From the NCBI GenBank assembly GCA_918797485.1, contig CAKKNE010000001.1, forward strand, positions 3,162,001-3,226,000: a stretch of 64,000 nt of DNA. Direction: 5' to 3'. How positions within the stretch are numbered: position 1 is the stretch's first letter; each line of letters begins with the position of its first letter. The DNA comes from Pelagomonas calceolata (Eukaryota > Sar > Pelagophyceae > Pelagomonadales > Pelagomonadaceae). Under the pieces are notes generated by a model. That model was not told the DNA's origin. It ran no database searches and was given only the letters and a program-made list of their open reading frames with translations. Positions 1-9,282 of this stretch are shown piece by piece. The position numbers and the translations under genes are program-made.

Positions 1-276
1 TGCAAGCCCGAGGCCGCGGCGTTTCGAACGGTGCTCGACGCCGTCGGCGCCGACGCCGCGTCGTCGATCATGTTCGAGGACTCGCTGAAGAATATAAGGG
101 CATGCCGCGCGCTGGGCATGCGCTGCGTCTTCGTCGAGGAGGAAGTGGGGGGCGAGGCGGCGCTGCTCGGGGACGCGGCGAAGGCCGGCGACGCGGATCT
201 CTACGAGGCGAAGGTCCGGCGCATCGCGGACCTCAAGGGCGCCGCGCCGTGGCTCTGGGAGAAAGTTAAAGTCTAG
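1..276 (+). CDS. HAD-superfamily hydrolase, pyrimidine 5'-nucleotidase type (C-terminal part)
   Basis: The reading frame is open from base 1, so the gene starts outside the window and only its last 91 residues are here. The first residues are CKPE, the conserved lysine motif III of haloacid dehalogenase phosphatases, followed about 25 residues later by MFEDSLKNI, which fits motif IV (acidic pair that holds Mg2+) and the usual asparagine after it. The spacing and the following alanine/glycine-rich helix (RACRALGMRCVFV) are typical of the eukaryotic pyrimidine 5'-nucleotidase/Sdt1-like branch, which dephosphorylates nucleotide monophosphates or related small substrates. The catalytic nucleophile (DxD) lies upstream and cannot be seen, so the exact substrate is an inference. 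The protein ends with a short charged tail. It converges with the next gene, only about 10 bases away. Confidence 0.75.
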   Translation, partial: CKPEAAAFRTVLDAVGADAASSIMFEDSLKNIRACRALGMRCVFVEEEVGGEAALLGDAAKAGDADLYEAKVRRIADLKGAAPWLWEKVKV

Positions 277-285
277 GTTAGTGTT

Positions 286-1062
286 CTAGAGCACCATCAG
301 CTCGTCCGCCCGGAAATTATCGACGCCTCCGAACTCGAACTTGACCGTGTACCACCCGGACCCCGTCTTCGTCACGACGCCCTCGAGCGGGTCGAGCGTC
401 AGGTTGACGCGGTCGCCGACCCTCGGGGCGGCAATTTTCTGGCGCTTGGGCAACGGCGCCACATCAGCATCGTCGGCATCTTGGTAGCTTCCGGCGAAGG
501 TCGCGGCGCGGAGGTCGACCTCCCGCATCGGAACTGGCGTGGGCGGTGCCCAGGTGCGGTCCTCCTCGTCGTCGTCGTCGTCCTCCTCCGAGTCGTCGCT
601 GTCCTCGCTATCGACAATTGGTAGCATGACCCGCGGCGGCGAACGCGGTGCCACGTAATGGGGCGGCGTCACGGCCTTCGCGTCGAGGCCTAGGTCCTCG
701 ACGTCGCCGCGAACGGTGCCGTCCAGGTAGCAGATGCGGTACAGCGCCGCCGGCCGGCCCGCGCCGTCGACGTAGTCGGAGACCGACGCCGGTAGCCAGC
801 CGATCACCTTGGCCTTGACTTGGGCGGTCGGCGCGCCGGTCGCGTCGAAGACGCTCCGCACGAGGTCGAGGCCGAGCAGGACGCTCCCCTCGCTGCGCCA
901 CTCGGTCGCCGGCGCCGGCGCCGCGGCGGCCGGCGCCGGCGCCGCGGCGGCCGGCGTCGGCGCCGTGGTTGCCGGCGCCGGCGGCGCCGGGTGACCCGGG
1001 TCGCCCGGCGTCGCCGCGGGCGCGCTCGGCGTCCACCCTGCCGGCGGACCCAGAGAGACCAT
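286..1062 (-). CDS. Tudor/SH3-barrel-like protein with Ala-Pro N-terminus
   Basis: 258 residues. The first 55 residues are almost only Ala, Pro and Thr. Residues about 60-130 and the last 45 residues each look like a small beta-barrel of the Tudor/agenet/KOW sort: the C-terminal one reads RVGDRVNLTLDPLEGVVTKTG and ends with an FRADELMVL strand. Between them is a run of Asp/Glu/Ser (around residues 150-165) and a short basic patch PKRQKIAAP that could be a nuclear localisation signal. Such barrels usually bind methylated histone tails, RNA or protein partners; which one applies here cannot be told. Its start faces the next gene across a 500-base divergent spacer. The Ala-Pro stretch is coded by near-perfect GGC/GCC repeats, so its length may vary between strains. 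Confidence 0.6.
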   Translation of the reverse strand: MVSLGPPAGWTPSAPAATPGDPGHPAPPAPATTAPTPAAAAPAPAAAAPAPATEWRSEGSVLLGLDLVRSVFDATGAPTAQVKAKVIGWLPASVSDYVDGAGRPAALYRICYLDGTVRGDVEDLGLDAKAVTPPHYVAPRSPPRVMLPIVDSEDSDDSEEDDDDDEEDRTWAPPTPVPMREVDLRAATFAGSYQDADDADVAPLPKRQKIAAPRVGDRVNLTLDPLEGVVTKTGSGWYTVKFEFGGVDNFRADELMVL

Positions 1063-1563
1063 TATGCTTTTGACGATGTCGAGGAGGAGTAGCGGTCGCG
1101 CGAGAGAGACCCCGCCGCGCGCCGCGTAAACCTGTTTTGCTGTTTCAGGTCAATTTACCTGAACAACTCGCACGCGCGTGTCCGCTCGCCGCAGAATTTT
1201 GCGCGACGTTTTACTCTGGTCTGAGTCGTACGCGCGGTGCGGTCTCGCCTCCGGATGGCCGCGATAGCAAGAGGATAGCTCGCTTTGACTGCTTGACTCG
1301 GCTCGTAAAACCTGTTTTGTTCGACTCCACGTCTCGCCCCACACAGATATAAAGTAGGAGCCCTCAATATGGACTCCAAACCACGGGCAGGCATATGGTG
1401 CGGGGTACCATCCCGTGGCAGGGCTCAAAAGTGGAAGACAGCCCAGGAGCGCCCGCAAAAGCTAAGGGCTGCCCGCGACGTTGCGCCGCCGTCGGAGCGA
1501 CTCATGCCTTGAATTCTGCGCCCCGAAACCGGCTGCCGAACGCCGGCGCTGACAGCACCAGTC
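1063..1563. promoter_or_regulatory. Divergent promoter region with two AAAACCTGTTTT-type motifs
   Basis: This 500-base gap lies between two gene starts facing away from each other. It holds two copies of a near-palindrome, TAAACCTGTTTTGC at 1126-1140 and TCGTAAAACCTGTTTTG at 1303-1319. Related copies recur near other gene starts in the window (about 9097, 52043, 57417 and 60069). It also holds a GGGCTGCCC motif near 1470, again seen in other leaders. No convincing coding frame was found. Confidence 0.35.
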
Positions 1564-2805
1564 ATGGCAGCCCCGCCGCCCGCGCCCGCGCCCGGAGCGC
1601 GCGCCGAAGATGGCGAGGAAGAGCGACGCTACGTCATCAGCGACACGCCGGGCGGCCGGCCTCGGACGCGACGCGAGAGCTCGGTTTTGAGTTCGAAGCC
1701 GTTCCGCGATAGAGTATTGGACTCCATGTTCTTGCTAGGGAAGGGCGACCGGGAGACCGTACGACTCTTGATGCGGGGCATGCCCGTGCCCGTGACCTAC
1801 GGGTTTCCGAACACGAGTGGAGGGTGGTGCGGGAATTTCTCAGGGTTCGTGCGGAATTTCCACCCTCTGCTGAGCGTCTGGATGGTGCACCCCCTCTGCC
1901 CCTTTTCTGGACGGGAGAGATTTGTGGTCTTCATCTGCTCGGTAGCGTTCAACTTCCTCTGGACGGCTTGTACCACATACAATGCAAGACGAGTAGAGAG
2001 AAACGTCTCGGACGTCCTCAAGTGCAAGGGCGTGTGCTTCTGGTGGTTCTATTTTATTTCCAAACATACGGTGACCGTGATTTATGCTGTCTTAATCAGG
2101 CAGTTGGTGATCTGCCCGTGCCTGTACGAACCAGTGATAAGAATGGCGTGCGGCGACCATACGCATGGCTGGCGCCAGGAGTCGACGAAGGATTTGTTGT
2201 CGAGGGCTCGGAAGTTGCGACGGTGGAAGGTCCGGGGCGACCGCGTCATTTTAGCTTTATTGGTCACTCATCTGGTCGTCATCGTGCTCATGATCATAAT
2301 CATAACCACAGAAAACTGGCGGCACCTCGACGAGTATTCTTCATTAGATGAGATTTTTCTGAATCGCATTTTTGGGAGTGAAGTGGTCAATTTCTTCATC
2401 TGGTTCCCGAAGTTCCTGCCGCTGTTTTTATTTTTGTTCCCGATCCATCGGGCGATGTGGTTCCAGGGCGGGAAGGAATGTGATTATCTCAAATGTAAAA
2501 AATCAATCTTCTCCTACACGCGGTCCTATAATTATCTAGATGCGGACTTCCCGCGCTGCGTCCGGCCGGAGACGTCCGCGCTGCCGCGGAACCTGCCCTA
2601 CCTGTCGCCGACGACGGGTTTATCGAATTTTCGGCGGGGCGCGACCTTCGTCCTGGACATGACGTCGTCCGTGCGCGACAGGACGCGGCGCGTGTTCTCG
2701 CCGCGGTCGGCTCCAGCACCGGCGCCGGCGACGGATAATTCGCGCCATAGCGAGGATGCCGACGGCCAGCTGCCCACCGTTCCGGAAAACACGGCGACTC
2801 CTTAG
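1564..2805 (+). CDS. Multi-pass membrane protein, unknown family
   Basis: 413 residues, starting at an ATG in good context (cagtcATGGcag). The first 55 residues are Pro/Ala/Arg-rich and probably cytosolic. Hydrophobic segments follow near residues 115-135, 160-180, 220-245 (LLVTHLVVIVLMIIIITT) and 265-290, separated by basic loops with several Cys. The C-terminal 80 residues are polar, rich in Pro and Ser. Segment order and short local similarities (a NFHPLLSVW-like versus NEHTLISIC-like stretch before the first segment, and a basic RMAxGD/YTRR-like loop) suggest a distant relation to the membrane protein at 43586-44698. No transporter or enzyme motif is visible. Third-codon G+C seems lower in the membrane part than in neighbouring genes. 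Confidence 0.6.
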   Translation: MAAPPPAPAPGARAEDGEEERRYVISDTPGGRPRTRRESSVLSSKPFRDRVLDSMFLLGKGDRETVRLLMRGMPVPVTYGFPNTSGGWCGNFSGFVRNFHPLLSVWMVHPLCPFSGRERFVVFICSVAFNFLWTACTTYNARRVERNVSDVLKCKGVCFWWFYFISKHTVTVIYAVLIRQLVICPCLYEPVIRMACGDHTHGWRQESTKDLLSRARKLRRWKVRGDRVILALLVTHLVVIVLMIIIITTENWRHLDEYSSLDEIFLNRIFGSEVVNFFIWFPKFLPLFLFLFPIHRAMWFQGGKECDYLKCKKSIFSYTRSYNYLDADFPRCVRPETSALPRNLPYLSPTTGLSNFRRGATFVLDMTSSVRDRTRRVFSPRSAPAPAPATDNSRHSEDADGQLPTVPENTATP

Positions 2806-2829
2806 CCTTAATTAGTAAGTTCACATAAA

Positions 2830-5382
2830 TTAAAATTCCTCGCCCTGGCTCGCCAGTCTCACGGTCTCCCGTGCGCGCTTGCGGAGCTCCTCGAGGCGCG
2901 TTTCTTTGTCTTGAGGGACGCCTGCATCAATGGCCGCGGCGACGACGGGCGCGCCGGCCGCCTTGGCCTTCTCGCGAGCCTCGGCGGCTTCCGCGCGCGC
3001 GAACGCCGCCTCCCACGCGCGCTCGCGCTCCTGCGCGGTCCGACCATCCTGTTCGGTCGTCGCATCGTCTGCCTTAGACGCCTTGTCCGTCGTCTCGGCG
3101 GCAGTAGGGAACGCATCGGCAGCGCGGAACTGGTGCGACTCCGGCAGCGCGTCGGCGTGCCAGTCCTCCGGAGCCTCACGATGTTCCGACGACGCGGCGC
3201 GCCTCGCGGAGTCCTCCGCCGGAGCCTCGCCTCGCACATCGCGAGACGACGACGACGCGCGCCCCCCGGAGTACCGATCCCGCATGGAGGTAGCTCTAGC
3301 TCGCGCCGCCGCGACGCCCGCATCGATCTCCGCCCGCCGATCGGCGAACTGCTGCGAGCGTCTCACACCATCATCGTAGGAGTTCAGGCGTTCCGCCTCG
3401 GACGGCGTATTATCATGACGGTCCATGAGCTCCTTTACCCTATCCACGCCCTTCCGCACTTCGGCCATGCGCGCCTCGGCGTCGTCGCTCCGCGCGTCGA
3501 TCCTTCGACGTCGCTCGCCCGACGCCTTCAGTCTTACAGCGGCATCCCGCGTGTCCTCGGCCTTGCGTCTTTCTTTCTCAGTGGTAGCATCCCGTACTTT
3601 CGACGCCTTCTCCTCGGCGAGTTCCGCATCCCTCAGAGCCTTCGCGGCGTCGTCGGCGTCGCGCTTCGCCTTCTGTTCAGCCTCTTTAGCTGCTTTTTTG
3701 GCAGCTTCCGCTGCATCCAACTCGGCCTTCTCGGCAGCATCAACTGACTCAACAAAGTCGGCGACCTGCTGCGTCCAGTGCGACCGCCGAGTAGCGTACA
3801 TCGCCTCGACCACATTTTTCTGGCTCTTCTTCTTAGGGTCATCGATCTTCTTCCGGAAGTCCTTGAGCCTGTGTGGAAATCAAAATTTTACGGCGCGTTC
3901 GTGCTGAATCATCGCGTCGTCCTCCACGCCATCTTCATGATATCTGCTCGATGGCGTGGCGATGCCGGTTCCTCACCGCTGTGCACCCGACGCACTGGTT
4001 GATTTCCACACAGCCTTCAACTTCTTGCCGCCCCCACTTCGAGCCAGCTTCCGCTCATTCCGATCCCGCTCCCTCCGCATCTCCTTGAGCATATCGCTCC
4101 CGATGTCGTCGTCCTTCTTCCTTGAACGAACCGGCCCGCCCTTGCGCTCGTCGTCCTGCAGGAGCTTCTGCCAGGGCCGCACGTCGCCGCCGAGCCACAG
4201 TGTCGCGTCGTCCAGCGCACGAGATAGAGCCAAGTTCGCCGCAGACGCGCCGCCGCACGTCGGCTCGAGGTCGCATTCCTCCGTGGTTGTTCTTCCCTCC
4301 ATTTCAGACCACAGTTGCATCGAAGCGACATCTCTCAAATTTGCTGGTTTCGGTAACGAGCCTTCCAACGCATTGCCGCCCAATCTCAAATTCTCGAGAT
4401 TTCGACGCGGCATGTCTCGTAAATCGCCTCTCAATTTGTTGGAAGTGGCGTCGAAGGTTCTTAGGGTGGAGGACGCCTTGTCCAGGAAGAGAGACGCGTC
4501 TCCCTCAAAAGCGTTGCCCCAGACCGAGACGTTCGTTAGGTTTGATAGTTTGGCGAGTGATGACGCGGGAAAGGGCCCATCCAGTCGATTGCCGCCTATT
4601 CTAAATGCTTCCAGGGATTTCAGCTTCTCCAGTGAACCGCCGGGCAGGTGGCCCGTCAACATATTTCGCGACAAGCCCAGGCGTCTCAGATTACTCGTCG
4701 CGAGGCTCCTCAACAAGCCACCGAGCGTGCCCGAGAAGCCGTTCCCATCTAAGTGTAAAGCTCGTAACTGCGTCAGGTCGTCGAGCTCGGGCAACGAACC
4801 ACTTAAAGAATTCTCAGCGAGGTGGAGCTCTCTCAATGAAGACAGCGCGTTCAATGATTGCGGGACGGTTCCCGTCATGTTCAGACCTATGAGAGACAGC
4901 ACCTCGAGCCTTTCGAGTTTCGCGAGAGCTCTATGCGGAAAGACCGGCCGTTTCCTACATTGCCTCAGGGAGGGCTCGACGAAGGGCTCGGGCTCTTTCT
5001 CTTCCACCTCATCCCGCTTGATAAGCTGCCGCGGCACCTCCTTCCTTAACCTTTTGCCGCGTTGCATGTGACTGTCGCTCTTGCCTTTTGAAGGCTCGCG
5101 CTGCTTCTCCTTGGCGTTGGACTTGAGGTCCATGTCTCTCAGACTGAGCGCTATTACCCTTCCGTCGTCGCCGCAGAGGACCCCCGGCCACCCACAAAAG
5201 GACTCGCCCGTCGCCCAGCCCGCGACGCCGATATTGTCGTTGAGGGCGACGAGCGCCTCGCAATCAATCGACGGGTCGCGGGGGCCGCAGGAGAGCTCCA
5301 CAAACAAGTGGGTGTGGGGCCTGCTCCTTTCTGGTGGCGCGGCGGCGGCGAGCGTGAGCGCCGCGGCGACGAGGCGAAGCAT
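2830..5382 (-). CDS. Secreted leucine-rich-repeat protein with long coiled-coil tail (two exons)
   Basis: Two frames join across an introner. Exon 1 is 5382-4010 and exon 2 is 3868-2830; the intron 4009-3869 has donor GTGGAA and acceptor CACAG, and the phases fit (803 residues). I chose the ATG at 5382 because it opens a signal peptide, MLRLVAAALTLAAAA; the frame is also open to an ATG at 5448. An LRRNT-like segment (CEALVALND...FCGWPGVLC) precedes about eight plant-type repeats with LxxLxLxxNxLSG spacing, residues about 150-380. After a basic linker, the second exon is nearly all Ala/Glu/Lys/Arg coiled coil. No membrane span is obvious. LRRs of this type bind proteins or glycans outside the cell; a secreted LRR with such a coiled coil is unusual, so a vesicular or wall location is a guess. 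The stop is 24 bases from the converging gene. Confidence 0.7.
3869..4013 (-). mobile_element. Introner element forming the intron of the LRR gene
   Basis: 145 bases bounded by inverted repeats CTGTGTGGAAATCAA...TTGATTTCCACACAG (gene orientation). The flanking octamers 3861-3868 and 4014-4021 match at 6 of 8 positions, as an aged 8-bp target duplication. The donor GTGGAA lies 4 bases inside one end; the AG of the other end is the acceptor. It shares its ends and internal blocks with the element at 49947-50130 and has the same orientation relative to its host gene. It fits the non-autonomous DNA-transposon introners known from Aureococcus. Confidence 0.85.
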
Positions 5383-5461
5383 TTTATGTGTTACGGCATC
5401 TGTGGCTGCCCCCAACGATTGCGGGACGGCGCTTGGGAGGCTGCCCAAGTCCGCTGCTTTT

Positions 5462-5486
5462 GCTAGTGTCTTATTCGCACGCTAGC
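5462..5486 (-). repeat. GCTAG...CTAGC intergenic palindrome, copy 1
   Basis: Read on the minus strand: GCTAGCGTGCGAATAAGACACTAGC in two arms with a spacer. It lies about 80 bases before the LRR gene start and between two divergent genes. It is one of 12 related copies in the window. Confidence 0.6.
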
Positions 5487-5660
5487 TCGAGCAGATTCTC
5501 GAGATCGAGTCCTTCCGCGGCGCGGGGCGGTCTACGGGCGAGCCTCAGAGGACCACTGGTAGCCCCGCGGACGACGGAAGCCCATTAATTGATTTATAGG
5601 GGTCGTTAGGCTACGTGCGACGGCTGCCACCGCGTCGCTTCCAACGCTGCCATCGCAGCC

Positions 5661-7496
5661 ATGCCGGCCGCACAGTATCCGATGCATGTGCTGCCCGTCG
5701 CGCGTCTGCTACAACTCCAACGCTTGCCGACGCACGAGGAGATCAAGGACGAGCTGGTTCTGCAGCGCGACGGCATGGCGACGGTGTTTGTGTCGCAGAC
5801 CTGGCTCAGTCGTTCGCACCCTGACACGGCAGACAATGTAAAACTAACGCTACTCCAAAGCTTTCTGCGGGACGCGAGTGCAGGCAAAAAGGACGTCCGT
5901 CCGTCGCTCCTCTGCGAGATATTCTGGGGCGGACGCCTGAAAATCAAGGCCCGAGCACTCCGCAAGATACAATACGTATGGCTCGACGTGTTTTCCATAC
6001 CACAGGCGGACCGCGAACAACAGGGCGCGGCAATCGCCTCGATCCCAAATTACGTCTCGAGCGCCGCGTTTTTTGTCTGCGTCGCCGGCGCGTGGCGTCA
6101 CGAGAGCGGCGCACTCCGCGACGTGCGTGCCTGGTGCGCGCGAGGGTGGTGTCGGATGGAGCTGTTGTGCAACCTGCTCTCGCCCGAGGCCAAGCCGCTT
6201 ATCGTGCTCCAGAGTCCGACGGACGTACGCAGTCATGGGCCGGCCGGCCTCTTCGGCCGCAACTGGATCATAAGCCCCGTGGGCCGCGGCGAATTTACAG
6301 TGGAGGCGGATCGTGTTGCCCTCGGCCCCGTCATTGAGCGATTGATCGACGAGCGGATGGCGGCGAAGCGGGCGGAGGGCACCGAGGCCGCGCTGCGATG
6401 GTATCGCTTCCTCCACGCGCACAAGGCCTCGTTACTTCTCGGTACCGGTATCAAGGTAACACCGTACGATACACTTGAGGCCTGGATGCGGCGGCTGGCC
6501 TTCGCCTCGGCCACGCAGCGCGACGGCCAGGGCTGGAGCCCGCTGTCATATGCCATCCTCGAGGGGCGAGTTGATCTGGTCACGGCGTTGCTCGACGCTG
6601 GGGCGAACGCGACGGGCGTGCTCAGGCGTGACGAGCCCGCATTCCTCGTGACCAAGGGTATGTCTGATTTGCACCTCGCAGCGATGCGGTGCGACGAAGA
6701 TGAGAGCGAGACGACACGCGTCGAGTCAATAATACAGGTACTCCTCGCGCGCGGCGCCGACGCCGGCCAGAGGGACACGAGTGGCAACTCGTGCCTCCAC
6801 TTCGCTTGCACATTGGGTCATATTTCGTGCATCGAGGCAATTCTCAAGCATCTCCCTGCCCTCAAGGACGAGCCGATGAGTTTCGGAGTGGCACCGTTCG
6901 GCTACCTCGCGCTGAACGGCCATACAGCGGCGCTCGAGCGCTACATGGACCGGTTCCCCGACGACTTCCGGGACGACAACACTGGTGCCCCCGCCGGCTG
7001 GGTCAACTACGCATGCGAGCTGGTCGGTGATTTGGACCTCATTTCCATGTTAATCGCGCGTGGCCACGCCGTCGACTACTTTGACGTGTCCAGAGCCGTC
7101 CCGAAACTAAAAAAGATCCTCTGGGTCAGCAAGCTCGTGAATCGGCTCATGAACCGGCCGCCCACGATTCTGGACCACTACGCCGTGGGCTATGCGACGC
7201 CGCTCCATTTGGCGGCGTATAACGGAAACATCGGTGCGGTTGACCTGTTGCTGGGCGCGGGGGCAGACGTCGCCTCGACGCGGCATCCGCTCAGGATGAC
7301 GCCGTTGGCCGCCGCGGCGGCAGCGGGGCACCGCGAGGTCTGCGCGCGCCTGTTGGCGGCCGGCGCGCCCGTCGACGCACGCGATGGTCGCGGGCGCACG
7401 GCATCCGCGTGGGCAGCGCGTCGCGGTCACACGGAACTCGCTCGAGAGGTATCCCGCGCGCCCGAGTCGGGCCAGCGGGTGTATTGTGAAGAATAA
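5661..7496 (+). CDS. Ankyrin-repeat protein with N-terminal SIPQ/RGWCR domain
   Basis: 611 residues, ATG at 5661 (gcagccATGCCG). Residues about 35-215 form a compact domain with VFVSQTWLSRSHPD near its start, YVWLDVFSIPQAD in the middle, an SIPNYVSSAAFFVC segment, and WCARGWCRMELLC near the end. The alternating strand/helix pattern recalls TIR or HET-like signalling folds, and similar WLDxFSIPQ...RGWCRxE domains are frequent in algal protists, but no biochemical role is established that I know of. Residues about 290-600 hold six or so ankyrin repeats (for example TPLHLAAYNGNIGAVDLLL and TPLAAAAAAGHREVCARLL). A likely cytosolic signalling or interaction protein. It converges with the KH protein gene 85 bases on. 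Confidence 0.75.
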   Translation: MPAAQYPMHVLPVARLLQLQRLPTHEEIKDELVLQRDGMATVFVSQTWLSRSHPDTADNVKLTLLQSFLRDASAGKKDVRPSLLCEIFWGGRLKIKARALRKIQYVWLDVFSIPQADREQQGAAIASIPNYVSSAAFFVCVAGAWRHESGALRDVRAWCARGWCRMELLCNLLSPEAKPLIVLQSPTDVRSHGPAGLFGRNWIISPVGRGEFTVEADRVALGPVIERLIDERMAAKRAEGTEAALRWYRFLHAHKASLLLGTGIKVTPYDTLEAWMRRLAFASATQRDGQGWSPLSYAILEGRVDLVTALLDAGANATGVLRRDEPAFLVTKGMSDLHLAAMRCDEDESETTRVESIIQVLLARGADAGQRDTSGNSCLHFACTLGHISCIEAILKHLPALKDEPMSFGVAPFGYLALNGHTAALERYMDRFPDDFRDDNTGAPAGWVNYACELVGDLDLISMLIARGHAVDYFDVSRAVPKLKKILWVSKLVNRLMNRPPTILDHYAVGYATPLHLAAYNGNIGAVDLLLGAGADVASTRHPLRMTPLAAAAAAGHREVCARLLAAGAPVDARDGRGRTASAWAARRGHTELAREVSRAPESGQRVYCEE

Positions 7497-7580
7497 GCTA
7501 TCTAAATTAGGACTAAGTGTCGGACACTTAGCAGGAGCCAACTAGCTAGAGAAAGTAATTAGGCCTCACCGCGAAGAAAG

Positions 7581-8852
7581 CTACGCGCCGGCCTCGCCGC
7601 CGCCGCCGCCCCCGGCCCGCCGCCCGCGCCGCCCGCGTCTTTTGGAACTGCCCTCGCCCTCCTTCTTCTCCTTCTCTCCACCTGAAGGAGCCTTGTCCTT
7701 GTCCTTGCGGTGCGCCTTGCCGCCCCGCCGGTTGCGCGAGCGCCGCCCGGTCCCCGGCGGGTTCTCCTTACCTCCTCTGCCGCCCCGCCGAGACGCCGCG
7801 GTGGGGAACTCGAGCTTGAGCTGGGCCACCACGTCCTTCACGCTGCTCCCTTCGACGATCTGCACCAATGCAGCACAAGCGGCGTCGACGTTCTTCTCCC
7901 CTCCCCTCACCATGAACCCAATGCGATCCTTCGACGGTTCTGTCGGAACCTCCTCGATCTCCTCGTCGTCGTCCTCATCAGTCTCGCTCTCGGAGGAGGA
8001 CTCGTCCTCGCTACACCCAGGATCCTCGAAATCATCGTTGTCGATATTTTCATCAGGTAACACATGTGAGATAACAGATGAAGTGATCTTCGTCGGCTCC
8101 TCCGTGCAGGCCTCTACTACGCTTTCTACCGTTAAAGCGGCTTGCGAGAGGGCATCTTCCGGCTCCCTCGCGATGATGGCGTCCTCCGGGATAGGTTGAT
8201 CTCTAGGTCGCTTGGCCACCTGTGTCCCGGAGTACCTCGCTACTACTCGATAGACCGGTTGCTGCTGGCCCCGTCTGGCGACCGTTCGTAATCTAGTAGC
8301 CGGCACGGAGACGCATTTCTCGACTTGCGGCACTTGCGGCTCTTGCGGCCTTTTCTCGACTTTCCGGGACGCGATCTCGACCAAAGCTTTCAGTGCTTTT
8401 TTCACACCATCTAGAGGACCCTCAAGGGAACAAGGTGCGGCGTCGTCTTTCGACGGTTTGTTGTCGGACTTCGCGTTCCCAGTGGCTTGCGGGATCAAGA
8501 TCCGAACTTTGTGGTCCGCGGAAACTTTTTTCGTCTCCAGCGTGAGGTTACTCGGACCGGAGTTCTCGTCCCGCAGCAACGTCCGCCCCCGCCCGCCGAG
8601 GTGGAACTCGGCGACGCAGTCGTCGACCTCGTCCACGAGCTCCACCACTTGTTGCGCCGCCGCAAACACCCCATCCGGGGCGCCCCGGATATACACGGGC
8701 GCCCACGCACTTGCATCCTGGTCCGGCACGACGTTCAATCTCGACGACGTCCCGCCCTGGATCTTGTTGATCGTCTGGCCGGACCGGCCAATCACGATGC
8801 CGACCTGCTCGACCGGGATCCACAAGGTCAGCTTGAAGCCGGCGACGGACAT
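7581..8852 (-). CDS. KH-domain RNA-binding protein
   Basis: 423 residues. The N-terminus carries a type I KH domain: IPVEQVGIVIGRSGQTINKI has the GxxG loop as GRSG, followed by the expected strand and a helix (AAAQQVVELVDEV). A second, poorer KH-like segment may span residues about 70-160 (SLEGPLDGVKKALKALVEI as its last helix), and a third may end at residues about 300-345 (DAACAALVQIVEG). The middle is acidic (a run of Asp/Glu/Ser near 265-295) and the last 70 residues are rich in Arg, Gly and Lys, fitting an RGG-like tail. Together these point to a single-stranded RNA-binding protein, vigilin- or PCBP-like; the target is unknown. An AAAACGGGTTTT motif lies about 250 bases before the start. 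Confidence 0.75.
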   Translation of the reverse strand: MSVAGFKLTLWIPVEQVGIVIGRSGQTINKIQGGTSSRLNVVPDQDASAWAPVYIRGAPDGVFAAAQQVVELVDEVDDCVAEFHLGGRGRTLLRDENSGPSNLTLETKKVSADHKVRILIPQATGNAKSDNKPSKDDAAPCSLEGPLDGVKKALKALVEIASRKVEKRPQEPQVPQVEKCVSVPATRLRTVARRGQQQPVYRVVARYSGTQVAKRPRDQPIPEDAIIAREPEDALSQAALTVESVVEACTEEPTKITSSVISHVLPDENIDNDDFEDPGCSEDESSSESETDEDDDEEIEEVPTEPSKDRIGFMVRGGEKNVDAACAALVQIVEGSSVKDVVAQLKLEFPTAASRRGGRGGKENPPGTGRRSRNRRGGKAHRKDKDKAPSGGEKEKKEGEGSSKRRGRRGRRAGGGGGGEAGA

Positions 8853-9282
8853 CGCTGGCGACGCGCCGCCGCGCCGGCGGCGTGTCGAGCTGCGGTCGGC
8901 TGCGCGGCGCCGCGCTGCTGTCCGCTTGACCTCTTGCTGCAGGCCTTGGAGCTATCGCTGGGGCACGCTGTTGCTCGCAGATGTGGCGCGCACGTGTGGG
9001 AGTGTTTTAAGCAGCGATAATACGGCCGCCCAAGGGCGCTGCGGCAATCGCGCGGTCGCTTCGCCGAGGTCCGCGACGCCTCAATTATTTTGGTCCGCAA
9101 AACGGGTTTTACGAGCCGCGAAACGACTCCTTCCCCGCCAGCACGCCACCGCCGCGCCCCAGAAAAAGATAGTGTCGGACTGTTAGTAGAGTCCAGACGG
9201 GGTGGACGGCCGGTAGGAGCTCCTACGCGCATGAAGCGTGCAGAGGCCGGCGGTCGGGGCGCAAGGCCCAATCATCAAATAG
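8853..9282. promoter_or_regulatory. Upstream region of the KH gene
   Basis: A 430-base gap between two minus-strand genes. The only sign noted is GCAAAACGGGTTTTACGAG at 9097-9115, one of several AAAACCCGTTTT palindromes near gene starts in this window. No coding frame of quality was seen. Confidence 0.3.

Noticed and set aside
3871-4088. Plus-strand frames across the first introner.
   Set aside because: They run through both inverted repeats and only exist because the element is short; the minus-strand splice explains the region.
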